64,000 nucleotides of DNA. Origin: Parafenestella ontariensis (Eukaryota > Ascomycota > Dothideomycetes > Pleosporales > Cucurbitariaceae). Both the position numbers and the translations under genes were made by a program. How positions within the stretch are numbered: position 1 is the stretch's first letter; every line of letters begins with the position of its first letter. The stretch spans positions 1-64,000 of the forward strand of contig JAKGDA010000038.1 in NCBI GenBank assembly GCA_021596325.1, written 5' to 3'. Positions 35,456 through 46,990 of this stretch are shown in pieces. Below the pieces are notes generated by a model, which was given only the letters and a program-made list of their open reading frames with translations, searched no databases and was not told the DNA's origin.

Positions 35456-36312
35456 TTCGACGCTTTCTGTTGGGGCGTAAGGGAGAGATTGAAAGGGTTC
35501 TTTTGCTACGTGAGGGCTGACTTTTACCTAAGAGGTAGAAAGGAGATGAGACGTGTAAGCCTAGTTTGAGTATGTAATATGTGGTATGCCTCTGAACACC
35601 GGGTTGACCACCTCCTCTTATGCATCGCATACAGCCCACTAATCCCCTCATATGCAGCTGAAGTTATCGCCACGACGCCTCAAACATTTCGCCTGAGACG
35701 GCAAACTCACATGACAAACTATTGTACAACTAGAAGAGCACGCTCTTTGCCTCAGGTGAAGACGGGACAAACCAGTGACAACGCAAACTAAGATCGCAAG
35801 TAGAGGAATGTCAGAAAAAAGTACACGACATGGGTCTAATGTGTATTGGGCGATCGCAATGTGTTTCAGGTGAACGAGCGTGCATGCGTGGGGCGATGCG
35901 GGCTACCCAATGCGGAGTGGTTTCCGAGCGACAGGTGAACGGGCTTTTTGGGCCTGTGAAGATAGGCGGAGAAGCATGGCACTGGATGAAGAAAGGTGAT
36001 GGAGGTAATGAGAATGATTTTGTTGATTTTGTTGATTGTGCACACCGATCTGACTAGGTTGGTCGTGTCTTTCACGCCGAGCTGCTCAGAACCTCCAGAG
36101 GCTACCTTTGAGGTCTGGTGTGTTATGTCCGCCCAAAATGCACATTATTCCGCGGACTACACAAAAGGAAAGAAGATGTACCAAACATTAGCATTATGAT
36201 GGTTAGGCGCACCAGGCGCGCATCCGCTTTTCGTATGTCTCTCGTGAACTCGACATGATAATAGTGATACAACTGCGCTTCGACAAAGGCGTCGAGCTCA
36301 GGGCTGGAGACA
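35456..36312. other. Intergenic, 860 bp
   Basis: Holds the promoter of the small basic-protein gene. Its right end (about 36215-36330, minus strand) continues protein-like sequence in another frame downstream of the zinc-finger gene stop (see findings). Otherwise nothing recognised. Confidence 0.4.
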
Positions 36313-37741
36313 CTAGCCAGCGTGCCATCCCTCGATGTGGCAGACGTCTGTTGGAAGGACGTCGTCCTCGATAACTGAGTTTATGAACTGTGTCCATGAT
36401 TCTGTTTCCTTCATCAAGTCTTGCAGTGACGTGGTGTGGTGGACGCGGTAATCTTTCGAGTCCTTCGGAGGTACAGGCGGCGCAAGTGGCAGTCCCGGCT
36501 GCGCTTCCCGCCTCACCGCTTTGTCATAAGCTAGCTGCGCCAGCGCTGCTGCATCTTGGTCGGGCGTGTAGTATTCGAGTGCGTCTTGGAGTTGTATAGT
36601 TTGACAACTTTCCGGGTAGCCTTCGATGCGTCCGGTCGAGTGTTGGTTCCACCCAAAGCCCGTGAATCGCCGACCCTTACTTTGGAGAATGTTGATCCAC
36701 TCAGAGTAGATAGCTGGCCGGTGAAGTAGAGAGTAAATGACGCAGCTATGATGCCAATCTCCCACCATCTTTCTTTCTTTCTCGAGATGATGCGCGATGT
36801 GATTGCACCTCTCTGTCCAGCTGGTACTAAAGTGAAAGCAGAACCCGCAGCCCCATCCCGTTCGAGCTGTGCGCTTCTTCTTCGCTAATTGTACGTGACG
36901 CTTTTCGGAGCATCTGATGTTCTCATAGCATGCGGCGCACCGATGAGAGTGGACGTGATGGGTGGCAAAATCCTTATCGAGGAAGTAGACTGCCGCGCAG
37001 AGGTCACACTGGAACATTTCCGTCCGTTCTTGATAGGTCTCTTCATGTCGTTTCCAGTCTGCTTTCTCTACGAAAGGCTTTTTACAGGCAGTACAAAAGT
37101 ATCTCTGTTCCTTGTTACAAGGTCGGCATTGTTTATTCCCCGAGATACATGTCTTGAAGTAATCCTTCTCTTGCGCGGCTTGTCGCTGAGTTGTTCGCTT
37201 CCGTGGAGCCGGCGGGGTAGTGCCTTCAATTGGACTTGGAGCGTAGGAAGACCGAGCGGAGGAACTGTGTGTCAACAGGTACTCGGTATGCGATATGTAA
37301 TGGTCCCTCGAAAAGTCCGAGGCGTATGATGAACCAGAAACGGAGGAGAACCTTGAATCTCGAATTGGATCGTGTGAGAAGACACTATTGTCAGACGATC
37401 GAAAGCTGGAGGACCCAGTCCCAGACGAGAAACTTTGTGTAGATAAATGCTGTTGATGGGCGAAAGGTTGGTGTGCCAAGTTCGTCGTAGGCCATTGGCC
37501 GAAGTGTTGGTTGCCATAATCTATGCCACCAATTAGCCACGCGACTAGTGTGAAGCCCAATTGACAGTCGAGGTCACTCACTTGTAGGGCTTTCGTCATA
37601 CATGGTTGACTGGTGTTGTGTGTTCGGCATATGGTTGTCATTGCAATAAGTATATTGGCTCATCGCGATACCGATGTTTGAATCCAGCATGTCGTCGAAC
37701 CTGTAATGCGGACCAGCGCTCGGAGCTTGATAGCCATCCAT
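36313..37741 (-). CDS. C2H2-like zinc-finger protein, 455 aa
   Basis: Exons 37741-37582 and 37520-36313 with a 61-nt GTGAGT ... CATAG intron. Phases match and give 455 aa. The N-terminal ~150 residues are low-complexity (Ser, Gln, His, Tyr), as in fungal transcription factors. Around residues 175-290 lie zinc-binding motifs: a CRPC pair, CTACKKPF with a downstream HEETYQ, CDLCAAVYF with spaced His, and a CGFCFHF finger with HIAHH. A Pro-rich C-terminal segment follows. Such C2H2-like proteins are common in ascomycetes and mostly uncharacterised. A nuclear regulatory role is inferred. The C-terminus may be truncated by a frame change just before the TAG at 36313. Confidence 0.8.
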
Positions 37742-38464
37742 TGTGCAATTAAAGTATTATCGAAACAAAACATGGAACCAAAGAAGAAGCCTGGAAACGC
37801 GACGCGGCAAAAGTGGAATGCCGGACCCCAACACCCGCAAAACCAAAACTTACCTCACCACTCATATAGAACCTCGAGGTGCAGTTCAGCCTCAGGGGAG
37901 ACGATCCTAAAACAGAATAGTGGACTTGTCAGCGCGCATGTTCACCTGAAACGAGGCGCGGGCTGGGGTTAGCCGTTTCAAGGCCGTGTTTCGTTTCAAC
38001 TGGCCAGGCACCAAGATTGTTCGATGACGTTTACTGGCTCTCGGTAAGGGCGGGCGCACAGGATCAGTTTTCTTTTTTCAAGCATAGTGCAGGCGTTCTT
38101 CAGGTCGCGATGGAAAGGGGGCGATGTAGTGACGAGTGGACAGGGTGAGCAGGCTGAAACACGATTCGCGAAAAGGCAACCGTTCGCCAAGAAATTGAAC
38201 ATCGGAGATGACGTCGACTTAGAATTGCTCAGCTAGGCCGCGTATTTTTTGTCTATCTTGAGGTTATCTCTTGCTGGACTAACTTTCCCGTCTATTCCCA
38301 GTAACCCTTCTTCGAGGATACGGGGAAATTCCGATCACGTGATCGAACAGGCCATCGCAGCCAATATGTCTGATACACATCAATAATCTCCTCATGAACA
38401 TCGTATCTCTTCGCATAATGTGAAGTCGCATGTAACTGCGAACATGTGCTCTTGATGCCCTGAT
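37742..38464. other. Intergenic, 720 bp
   Basis: Promoter side of the zinc-finger gene. A few short open frames without motifs; nothing else seen. Confidence 0.4.
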
Positions 38465-38758
38465 TTACCCCATCCCAAAAACCCTCCTAAGCCATCCCCT
38501 AACCCTCTGAACCCACTTCCCCATACCCCCTTCTCTCTTCTCTTCGTACTCCCCCTCCTCTCCTTTTGCACTACTATCCACCACTTCCCCCCTATTAATC
38601 TCATCATTATGCCATGTACCATCAAAGTCCGCAAAAGCATTCGAATCGAAATGCGTTATAGAGTGATTACGCGCGGAGTCGGTGGACTCGGTTGGTGTGG
38701 GGATCGAGGACATTGTTGTGAAGGATGAGGAAGAACATGAGGGGAGTGTCGGAGGCAT
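38465..38758 (-). CDS. Hypothetical small protein, 97 aa
   Basis: A 97-codon frame with ATG at 38758 (a second ATG at 38713 is possible). The N-terminal half is Ser/Thr/Pro rich, the middle has DFDGTWHND, then an acidic stretch, and the end is a basic amphipathic segment (KWVQRVRGWLRRVF) that might bind a membrane. No family is recognised. The composition is protein-like and differs from the chance frames around it, but this is weak evidence for a gene. Confidence 0.4.
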   Translation of the reverse strand: MPPTLPSCSSSSFTTMSSIPTPTESTDSARNHSITHFDSNAFADFDGTWHNDEINRGEVVDSSAKGEEGEYEEKREGGMGKWVQRVRGWLRRVFGMG

Positions 38759-39216
38759 TGTGTGCGATGGGGCTTTTAGTTTGGAGGTCGAAAGCTCGGC
38801 GTTGATCGGCGGTATCAGGCTGGAAAGGGGAGGGCTTTGGGTTGAGCTGTGGGTTGAACTGGATTAAGGGAGTTAAAACACGAGGATAGGAAGTAGCCCA
38901 AACAGGTATTTATGGTGGTAATGCAACGGTTTTGTAGGAAGGTGATGACTTCCATTGCAGCCTTTTAGGTGAGTTGTTAGCGCAACTATCAGTCAATTGG
39001 AGGGAACTGCTTTCGGGTTGTGAATCATCCTCGTTACAACGCTCTGCATCCCCAGCGTGTCGACACAGCCATGTATTACCCCTAGTCCCTAGCTACACTC
39101 ATTCGCTCTCCATTTTCAATTCACCGTTTCCCCCATCAACTCTTTGCTCTAGCAACGAAAGCCAATCCGACCCCGTTCGCTGGAAACGCTTCGCCCAGTG
39201 GTCTCAATTCTCACGT
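38759..39216. other. Intergenic, 460 bp
   Basis: Between two weakly supported small ORFs. Nothing recognised. Confidence 0.35.
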
Positions 39217-39516
39217 CTACTCCCACTTCTTCTTCTGTGCTTGATTGAGCGCATTCTTCTTCGCCCACCACAGCCATTCCTGGTCGAAATTCTGACTGTT
39301 GAATTGAATGCCGCAGACAGCAAGGACGTCATCAGCGCCAATTCTGTGCATCAGATATGGTGATGCGAAGGCGAAGTGGAGGACGGTAAAGGGGTCGTCG
39401 TGCAGGGCAATGTCGAAGAGGATGTGTCTGAGGAGCTTGCGACTGAGGTCGCCGATGTGCCCATTAGGAGCTGCGGGCTCGGGAGCTGGTGCAATCACGG
39501 TGTAGGCTGAAGGCAT
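39217..39516 (-). CDS. Hypothetical small protein, 99 aa
   Basis: A 99-codon frame with ATG at 39516. It contains DLSRKLLRHILFDIALHDD and later hydrophobic helices, which recall the start of F-box-like or small helical proteins, and a Lys/Gln-rich end. No family can be assigned. Overlapping protein-like sequence in another minus-strand frame just upstream (about 39470-39650) suggests that this could be the last exon of a larger gene whose splicing I could not resolve. Confidence 0.4.
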   Translation of the reverse strand: MPSAYTVIAPAPEPAAPNGHIGDLSRKLLRHILFDIALHDDPFTVLHFAFASPYLMHRIGADDVLAVCGIQFNSQNFDQEWLWWAKKNALNQAQKKKWE

Positions 39517-42294
39517 CGTGGCAGTGGTTCACGAACGGATCTGGCGGAGACGGAGGCGTTGGTAGATGAGGCTGGAGGTCTTTGAGATGCTGTCGAACGG
39601 CTACTTGTGCATAGAGATGGAGTTGTGGATCGCCAGGCGTATGCGGCGTAGGTGAGCTGCCAGAGGAGCGGATGGTGATTATAATTGGTGCGGCCCCTGC
39701 GCTTCTTCCAAACAGTGGATAGCAACACAGGTGTCCATTGACCCGACATTGACCAACACCACCACCTCATTCTCGGGCTCTACTCATACTCTCTCTGAGC
39801 TGCAGGGAAGCACTAAGCCGCAGGGCATTGCCACCTCCTTCCTCTTTTCCTTCGCGCCAAGCGAATCCCTCCTTAGGCGACGAAGGCCCCCCGAACTCCT
39901 GCGCCGCCACTCGCGTAACACGAGCAACGAGGCTGGACACACAGCTAGCAAGTGATGGCAACTCCCTACTCTCTGGATACATAGCTGAGGGAATCGAAGC
40001 GTGTGTAGAGTCAGGCAGGTAAGCCCAGAGCCCTCCTCCCTCCACCGAATCGCAACCCCTCCCCTCCGAAACCCCCTTCGCTGCCCCACCACCACCACGA
40101 AAAGCCACACACAGAGACACGGTAGAGTATACCAGAGCTGTAGCTCACCTCTGGCCCACGCCGGAGAATCTCAACGGTACAAACTCGACACCTTGTGCCC
40201 AAGCTCGAAGCCTTTCCTGCGGCGCGACTCCACAGGAAGGCACCCTAAGCTGACAATGCAGCCATTTAGACAAGCTTTCGAGTCTTCATCGCATTACGAG
40301 CGAGCAGTACGACCATGTCGCGCGTCACCATGCTGAGTACGATACGAAGAAACCCCTTCTCGAGAGTGCAGCGAACATTGACCCCGCCGAGGAGCTCTGG
40401 GAGCTCCGGGCAAGACACTGACAATGGCATTGGGACTCATGTGGCGATTATGAGGAAACAGCAGCAGAACCTCTAGGTCGACAACACGCGTGAGTCCGAG
40501 TCCGACTACTAGTCTCCGCCGTCGACAGCAAAACAAGATTCCACACCAGCCTCGACTTACCTCACTTCCGCGGCAGAGACAGACAAGGATCGGCGGCAGA
40601 GACGAAGAACAGTATAGTCTGAAGGCGCCAATGTATTCGGAGGCGCAGGAGATTCCAACTCTTCAATGGTAATGAGCGCTGCTGCTCCGCAGGTATGCTC
40701 CGCAATGCTTCAGGTAAGAGAGCATGACGATAAAGAGAGATTAAACCTACGACAGCGCTGACTGCGACCAGCACGCATGTCAACACCTTCCTCAAGCCTG
40801 TGGAAAGGACTGATAGACTAAGACTTCGAGTCACGACGCCCTGCGATCCACGTAACAGACGGATTGAACTCCTACAACAACTTAGCGAGAGGTGTCTTGT
40901 TGCAACATGACGCGTTGGCCCTTAAGCGGGAATTCGAGCTACACAATGGACAATGTGGACAAGTTGCATCCACGCGCTGGACAGCACCGAGAAACACATT
41001 GTCGTCGGAAGCCTGTATGATGTTGGTGGACTGTGACCTTGTCAATGACAACGCCCCTTGATTATTACAAGCGTATCCAGCACGTTCGCTAAAGGCCAGG
41101 ATATGCGCACCCAATCCAGCACCGCAGCCGTGCGTGACCTCAACATACTGGGCCGCCTGTTGATACTGAAGGCACATTGGATACGTCGATACTGTGATTG
41201 CTAGGCCGAACTGCGACATGTCCAAGCAGGTATAGACACCGTCGTCAGTTATTCGATAGTTGAAACATGATCGATGTTTCTTACGTTTGCGAAATCATAC
41301 GCGTCGACAGTGAGTTGGTTAATGGATATAATACCGGCTGTGATGCTGAAGGCCCGGCTGAAACCACTCGGGGAAGGCGTAAGGACGCTTACAATTTCAT
41401 CACGATCGATTAGACTCAAGTGAAGACATACTTGAGGGACAGTCTCGGAGGGCAGACTTCGGTAAGAAAAGAGACGGGATACGGAACGGGAGCAACATTG
41501 TCGGTCTTCATAAACGAAGAGAAAGACACTTACGACAAGCGCGAACTTATCTGATATCCTTGTCTTGAAAGGAGTAGAGGTCCTCTGGATAGGTCCGAGG
41601 GTGGCTTGGCGGGTGTTGGTTGACATATCGGATGCGAGTTCCAAACGATCGTCGACCAACAACACAAGGCCAGAACGTCTCGTCTGAGTTCGGCTGGTTG
41701 AGGTAACATTGCCCAACGTATTATCTGAACCCTCGATGTGACAACCAACGTTCGCAGCCGTGGATCAGTTTGTTGCATCAGCTGGATGAAAAGATATGTT
41801 GTTGGTACGCGGGTTGCCAGGCAAGCTGTCATAGCCCGAAAGCGACATGGTATGCGAGTTATGATGGATCTTGTGGCCTCAGCGCCATGCTCGAGTGGCA
41901 ACACTAGCGCAGATCCTCGGCATTCTTCGAAAAGGCAAATACGCGGTACACTTGCGTATGCACCTTGGAAAAGGTGGGCTCCTCTTGGGCCCAACTCGCA
42001 ACGATGTACGCGTCCCAGACCCCAACAAGATCAGCATAATACTTCTGGTATAGGCCTGTTATCGACAGTGACGAGATAGCCAAGTGTTCAACTCATCGGC
42101 CACGGGAGGAACGGTCGGGAACAAGGTTTGAATTCCGTGTCTTCACTTTCGATGCTCGTGTAGGTCAACCTTCGGCTGCACCGCATCGGATGAGACGGCA
42201 CCGTCATATCTTACAATCATACACCAATTCTGTTCCTGGCTTTTACATTATACCAAGTATAGAGGGGGTTTTCCAAGCTTCCAAATGTCAGACT
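39517..42294. other. Gene-poor region, 2.8 kb
   Basis: Open frames of about 90-155 codons occur on both strands (for example 41249-41716 and 41530-41994, minus), but none carries a motif, conserved-looking domain or consistent splice model. I see no terminal repeats, transposase or RNA gene. It may contain undetected small genes or old repeats. Confidence 0.35.
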
Positions 42295-43737
42295 TCAAGG
42301 CTTGCTCAATGCGGGAATCGGCATGAGTTCATTCAAGCGTTCTGCGACAGCCGCGCTTTGTTCATCCCAGCTTCCGAGGCGGTTTTGCAAGAATGATATC
42401 CAGTCACGGATGTCTTGCAGCTTCTGGTCGACGAGCGCGGCCCGCAGCTCTTTCTGTGACTCGGTCGACAGAAGGGAGCTCTTGAAGTCCACGCTCTTGA
42501 TAATGCCATGGTGTACATTCATGTTGATGCCGATATCGTCGTTGGGGTCAAGCAAAAGATCGAACTGTGGGGTCTGCGACCACATCCAGTCGTCGGTCTG
42601 CTGCTGTCAGCAAAGCCTTGAATGTAAGGGAGGTATGAAACGTACTCGCAGTTCTTCATACCCTTTTCGGACGTCTGAGATGTTCAAGTACTCATCGCTG
42701 ACGGTTTCAACGATGCTTGGTGCCCCAAGGTTTGCATACATATCTGCAAACTCTCCTTGCAGACACTTCTGGAACGCCTGGACATCGAGACCAATGTTCC
42801 CGACAGGCGAGCTGACGCTCTCGACGCCCTTTGCTTCTATGAGCTTCTTGGCTGGGGACCGCAGGTATTGGGGTATTATGTGCAGGTTCGGCGAGCTCAG
42901 CAGTGTCGTCGCGTGGTGCAGGGCTCTCTGTCGCGTGAGTTTGTATGCAGAGCCTGAGACCTTCAGAGGTCGCAGCAGCGTGCCTTCGTCGACGGTATAC
43001 GGTGTGCGGTGCGTGTCTTGAGGGTCGGAGGTGCGCTTCTCGTGTCCTTGATCGAGCACAATGTCGTGTCGCTCGTTGACCCGGGCCCGTTCAATGCCCA
43101 GCTTGCGCAATGCGCGCACAACCATTTCAGCATGTTTGTCTCTCGTAAAGTCGTTGCGCGGGCATGTTATGCTCCAATTGAGGTTGCCCTCATCATGGAA
43201 GACGGTGCCACCTCCGGACCGGCGGCGGACGAGGTCGACGGTGCCGATTCCGGGGGGCTCGCTATCCTTCGGGTGTTGCGTGTCGCGCGCGGCGTTGAGG
43301 ATGCCCAGGTTGACCTCTGTCCACGGGTTCTGATTGCGGCCAATGACAACGCAAGGCCGATTCACATACAGGAAGAGTATGGTGCTGTCGGCGGGGCTCT
43401 TCCGTAGAATAACGTCTTCGATTGAGAGGTTGAGGTACGGGTCGTCGCTGCTGGAAACGTAGCTTTGTAGCCTGTTTGTGGGATCTGCAAGTTTCTCGAT
43501 AAAGGACGAGTGGCTCCTACGGGCCGTGAGCGTATTGCTGCGCGGGGACATTGGCTTCTGCAAGCTCGGGAATGCGCGATGCTGTACGGAGCTCCGAGCC
43601 TGGGACATGGCAGACGCTGTCTTCCCTAGGAGCGAAGAGAAGCTCCGATGAGCCGCGACTGGCTTCCTGAATGGGTAATCACATGCTGCGAAGACGTGCC
43701 GGGCATAGATCAAGCTGTAACCCCTTGATGGAGCCAT
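42295..43737 (-). CDS. AIM22: Mitochondrial lipoate-protein ligase A (LplA/Aim22-like)
   Basis: Exon 1 is 43737-42646. Exon 2 ends at 42295 and starts at 42603, 42600 or 42597, because three CAG triplets follow each other at the acceptor; frame is unaffected. The intron is 42-48 nt. With the shortest exon 2 the product is 464 aa. Key motifs are RRRSGGGTVFHD at about residues 171-182 (the lipoyl-adenylate binding loop), NWSITCPRNDF, and KVSGSAYKL near 270. The start at 43737 gives an Arg/Ser/Ala-rich, acid-poor leader typical of mitochondrial import; the frame is open further upstream. The enzyme attaches lipoate, or moves lipoyl groups, onto E2 and H-protein subunits in mitochondria. Confidence 0.9.
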
Positions 43738-45002
43738 GGTCGCGAGATCGAAGTTGGTGTCGAAGTTTGGGCTGGGGCTGGCATTCAATGTGCCCATGCA
43801 CGAACCCGGCATTGGTGGGGCGCGCTCAGACATCGTCCTTCGCTTCGTCATGCGTCTTGTCTCAACGACATTCCTTGACACCACGAGGGATACAAGCCTT
43901 CTAGGACATCTATATGTTCAGCTACTACATGCTCAAGATGACCTTGATCACGCCTGAGAGCCTACACCCGGCATGGACGCTCACACCGCTTGTTGCCATG
44001 CATCAGGGGTATATGCGTGCTTGCACCAGAACACGTCGAACATGGGCAGTCTCTGTCTTCTCCGCGCATAACAACGAGTAGCATATCCCATTACCGCCTT
44101 TCTTTGTCGCCAAAGTCCTTGTCAATCAGATGGTTGAAAAACTGGACGACGAAAGATTATCCGTTACTCTTTCCTTCTCCCAGTCTCTTCTCTATCTCGT
44201 CGCTTTTTTTTTTTATCAAGCTTGAGTCGTTCAAAGAGCTTAATCTCTCCCACATTGTTACTCCATACTCGCTACTCGTTTCCTGAATGTTCTCGATGCC
44301 GTTTGATCTCTGGACCTGAGACCGCTGCTGCTTTGGGTGTTCCTCACTCACCGTTCGTTCCTTACATCTCTATCAACAAACTCGCAATATCGAATCAGAG
44401 TCTTGTGGGTGCCGAGAAACACGAGTTCTCAACATATCATCACTTAATCGATTCGGGGGTCATAAAGCTTTGCGTTCTCCTATCGTCTCATAACCCATCC
44501 AGGCCCAATGGTTCAGCGATAATCTCAACTCTCCTTCGAGGTTCACATAAAGCTAACGCCGGTCTGGATAATGCCTTTGTTTTGGTTTCTGTCATTTGTA
44601 CTTAGACGCCGCATATGCTTATGTTCGGAATGTGCTGTCACGATATCCGGCGAGCGCTCTTTCATCGCCCCCGACTAGACTCCATCTCCAAACCACCGAC
44701 CCATGTGTTTCAATGCACTTGACAGGAGGTGGTGAGTACGATGAGTACTATGCATACCTAGGCTTAGCCGTTATACCGGCGGGCTTGGGCGTTTCGTCGC
44801 ATCCTCCTCCCAACTTCGAGAATGGCAATCACGCTGCCTCGCCTTCACAACACGGCCAATTCTGTTGGCTTTTCACACACCCATGATCCCCTCACATGTT
44901 TCGCGCACGGCATCCAATTGCAGCTCATTTTCCATGGAGATTGGACTCGCAATTAGCTTTGGGTATTTCATTATCGTAAGTCAGTCTCCTGTCATCAATG
45001 AA
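43738..45002. other. Gene-poor region upstream of the SINE-like repeats
   Basis: Contains the lipoate ligase promoter on its left and a T-run near 44207-44216. Open frames up to about 127 codons are present (44222-44605, plus) but have no motif. No gene called. Confidence 0.4.
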
Positions 45003-45325
45003 GCCAGCACATGATAGCGCAGTGGTTCCTCCCACTCCTCCACACCGAAAAGTCGTGAGTTCGAGCCTCGCTAACTTTATTACAGGAGGTTCTATTCTTC
45101 GGTGGCATGCAGATTTCCCCTATTAGACGCGATACTAATTTCGAAGCTCTGGTTCCAATCTGCCTATCGAGGATGTCACATTTGGCAGGATCTGACTAGT
45201 GCGGGCATGTGAGAGTAAGTCCTTCCCCTACAACACAAAACATCACCCACAGCGCTATCGTGGGCTGGCTTCATTGATCTTCTTTTTTAGCTTTTTTTGC
45301 CCTCTTCTTCGTTAACTTAGGTGAT
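45003..45325 (+). repeat. tRNA-derived SINE-like repeat, copy A
   Basis: The 5' part carries a perfect RNA polymerase III A-box match, TAGCGCAGTGG at 45015-45025, and a B-box core GTTCGAGCC at 45059-45067. A five-pair T-stem (GTGAG/CTCGC) flanks a TTCGAGC loop. The acceptor stem does not pair, so this is not a working tRNA. About 250 bp further on lies a T-rich tail, TCTTCTTTTTT followed by CTTTTTTTGCCCTCTTCTT. The same order and spacing recur in copy B. The ends are approximate and no target-site duplication was identified. Confidence 0.6.
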
Positions 45326-45524
45326 ATGCTTGCCCTTACTTTCTCTAAGGATGCTCTAAAAATGTAAGTTCCGCTATACTTATAATATAACTACTGCCCT
45401 ATAGCACCGTTGCGGCCAGATACATCTGCCTTCTTTTGTACCTGTTCAGCTCTTACCTACTAGACTTGGGGCTAAAGTAACGATATAAGGTTACAATTTT
45501 GCAGAGCTCTCATCAATAAAGACT

Positions 45525-45830
45525 TGCCAGACAATTGGCGCAGTGGTGTTTCGACACTCTTCCTCTCCGTCACAAAATACTCCGCCAGTTCGAACCTCGC
45601 TAACGTTGTTTCTTAGGCTCCTTAGCGGCGGACAAGCAGCAGCGGCAGCAGAAACCTCTCTTTCACACGTGTGCTAACTTAGTATAATTGCTAACTTAGC
45701 TTACAGCTTAAGGGTGGGTGGGCGCAAGGTTGCTTTCAGGTAAGTAAAAGAACATTAACACAGAACCCACTGCGTCAGCAAGTCTTCTTTTTTGCACCTT
45801 TTTTGCTCTTCTTAGCGAACTAGTGTTAAA
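45525..45830 (+). repeat. tRNA-derived SINE-like repeat, copy B
   Basis: A diverged second copy in the same orientation. A-box TGGCGCAGTGG lies at 45536-45546 and B-box GTTCGAACC at 45588-45596, preceded by GCCAGACA as in copy A (GCCAGCACA). The 3' half shares GTAAGT, AACACA, ACCCAC and a TCTTCTTTTTT tail (about 45783) with CTTTTTTGCTCTTCTT. Total length is close to copy A. Ends are approximate. Confidence 0.6.
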
Positions 45831-46990
45831 GGTAAACACGGGCATTGCGAGTAAATCAAGCGCATGCTGTACAGCATATTCTGTTACCTATAGGCTATAA
45901 CAAGCTACAAGACTTTTGGCAGGTACTAGCCAGCGCTGCAGAGTTTGTGTATGTTCTTTACTGCTTTCCGGTGATACGTTCGGTTGTTACTATTGCGCCC
46001 TGATTGCAAAGTTCGCTGCCCCCAAAACCCCCTCCGAGCTCCCTCCCAGCTGCCTCGCGAACTCCCCAACACAACACGACCAACCGCTTTGACGATAGCC
46101 GCACTCGAAACAGTCATCGCCCGCAGTAGCATCAGTTCTCCCGAAAAGCGACCCCTTATTGCTTGTTGCAAGGAGATCCGCCCACGAGCTGCCTGCCCGC
46201 AAGGCCCCCTCCCGCTGGTTACCACGGATGCCGCCCACGAGCCCACCACTCCTATGACCATCACACCACAAATCGATCGCGCTGCTCCACCTCCGCTCCT
46301 TTCTGCTGCTATCCTGCAGCTCCCCTATTCTTCTCCCTGCCCCGTCCCTCGCAAAGCCTTCGCCCGCGCAGGGGCGCGTTGCAGCTTGAACACCGCTGCC
46401 GTACCGACCGGAATTCTCTCCTCTCGAGCCCCTCTCTCGCCTTAAGCGACAACGGCTGCTCTGGAGATGATAATTGCGTCGAGCCCTTTCTTCACAGCTT
46501 CTAGTACGATAGCTGTCGAGGGCGGGGACTCGAAGGCAAGAGATTCTCCTGCGAGAAGTCACAACTTCTCCAAACGTGGCTTTTAACCCCAAGGTTATCG
46601 ATCGTTCAAATGATTAGGTATGTAGGTAGAATCTTGCGCTTTAGATTTGCCCGTATCTTCATCATTCCCCAACTGGACCCTGACGCTGACTGTAGTAGAC
46701 TCGGTTCCCCACATCCCGCTTCGGGACCTCATGCATGCATGACAGCTTCACAACCTCAAAGAGTCCCGAAACTTAGGTAACTTAAGAAATGTGAATATAA
46801 TAATAAAGTGAAATGCTGCAGTGAGCAAGTGCTCGGATTTCACCCTCCGTTCCGATACGGCGAGGACGCGCTCCGCACGATCACTATCAACACAACATCG
46901 CATCAACGAAACACCAGATTATAATAACGCCTAAGCAAAAAATTGTAAATTTCAGGAGTCAGACGAAATTAAGGACTCGAGGGCGGCACT
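45831..46990. other. Intergenic with GC-rich block of unclear nature
   Basis: From about 45984 to 46590 the sequence is GC-rich and has long open frames on both strands (153 codons plus, 200 and 112 codons minus), unlike the AT-richer flanks. No domain could be recognised. The rest, up to 46990, contains the promoter of the FAD monooxygenase gene. Confidence 0.4.

Noticed and set aside
40000..42290. Possible CRISPR array or tandem repeat in the gene-poor region
   Set aside because: No regularly spaced repeats were seen, and such arrays are not expected in a fungus.
45015..45067. A functional tRNA gene at the SINE-like copy A
   Set aside because: The boxes are good but the acceptor and anticodon arms do not pair, and the pattern recurs in a repeat with a T-rich tail.
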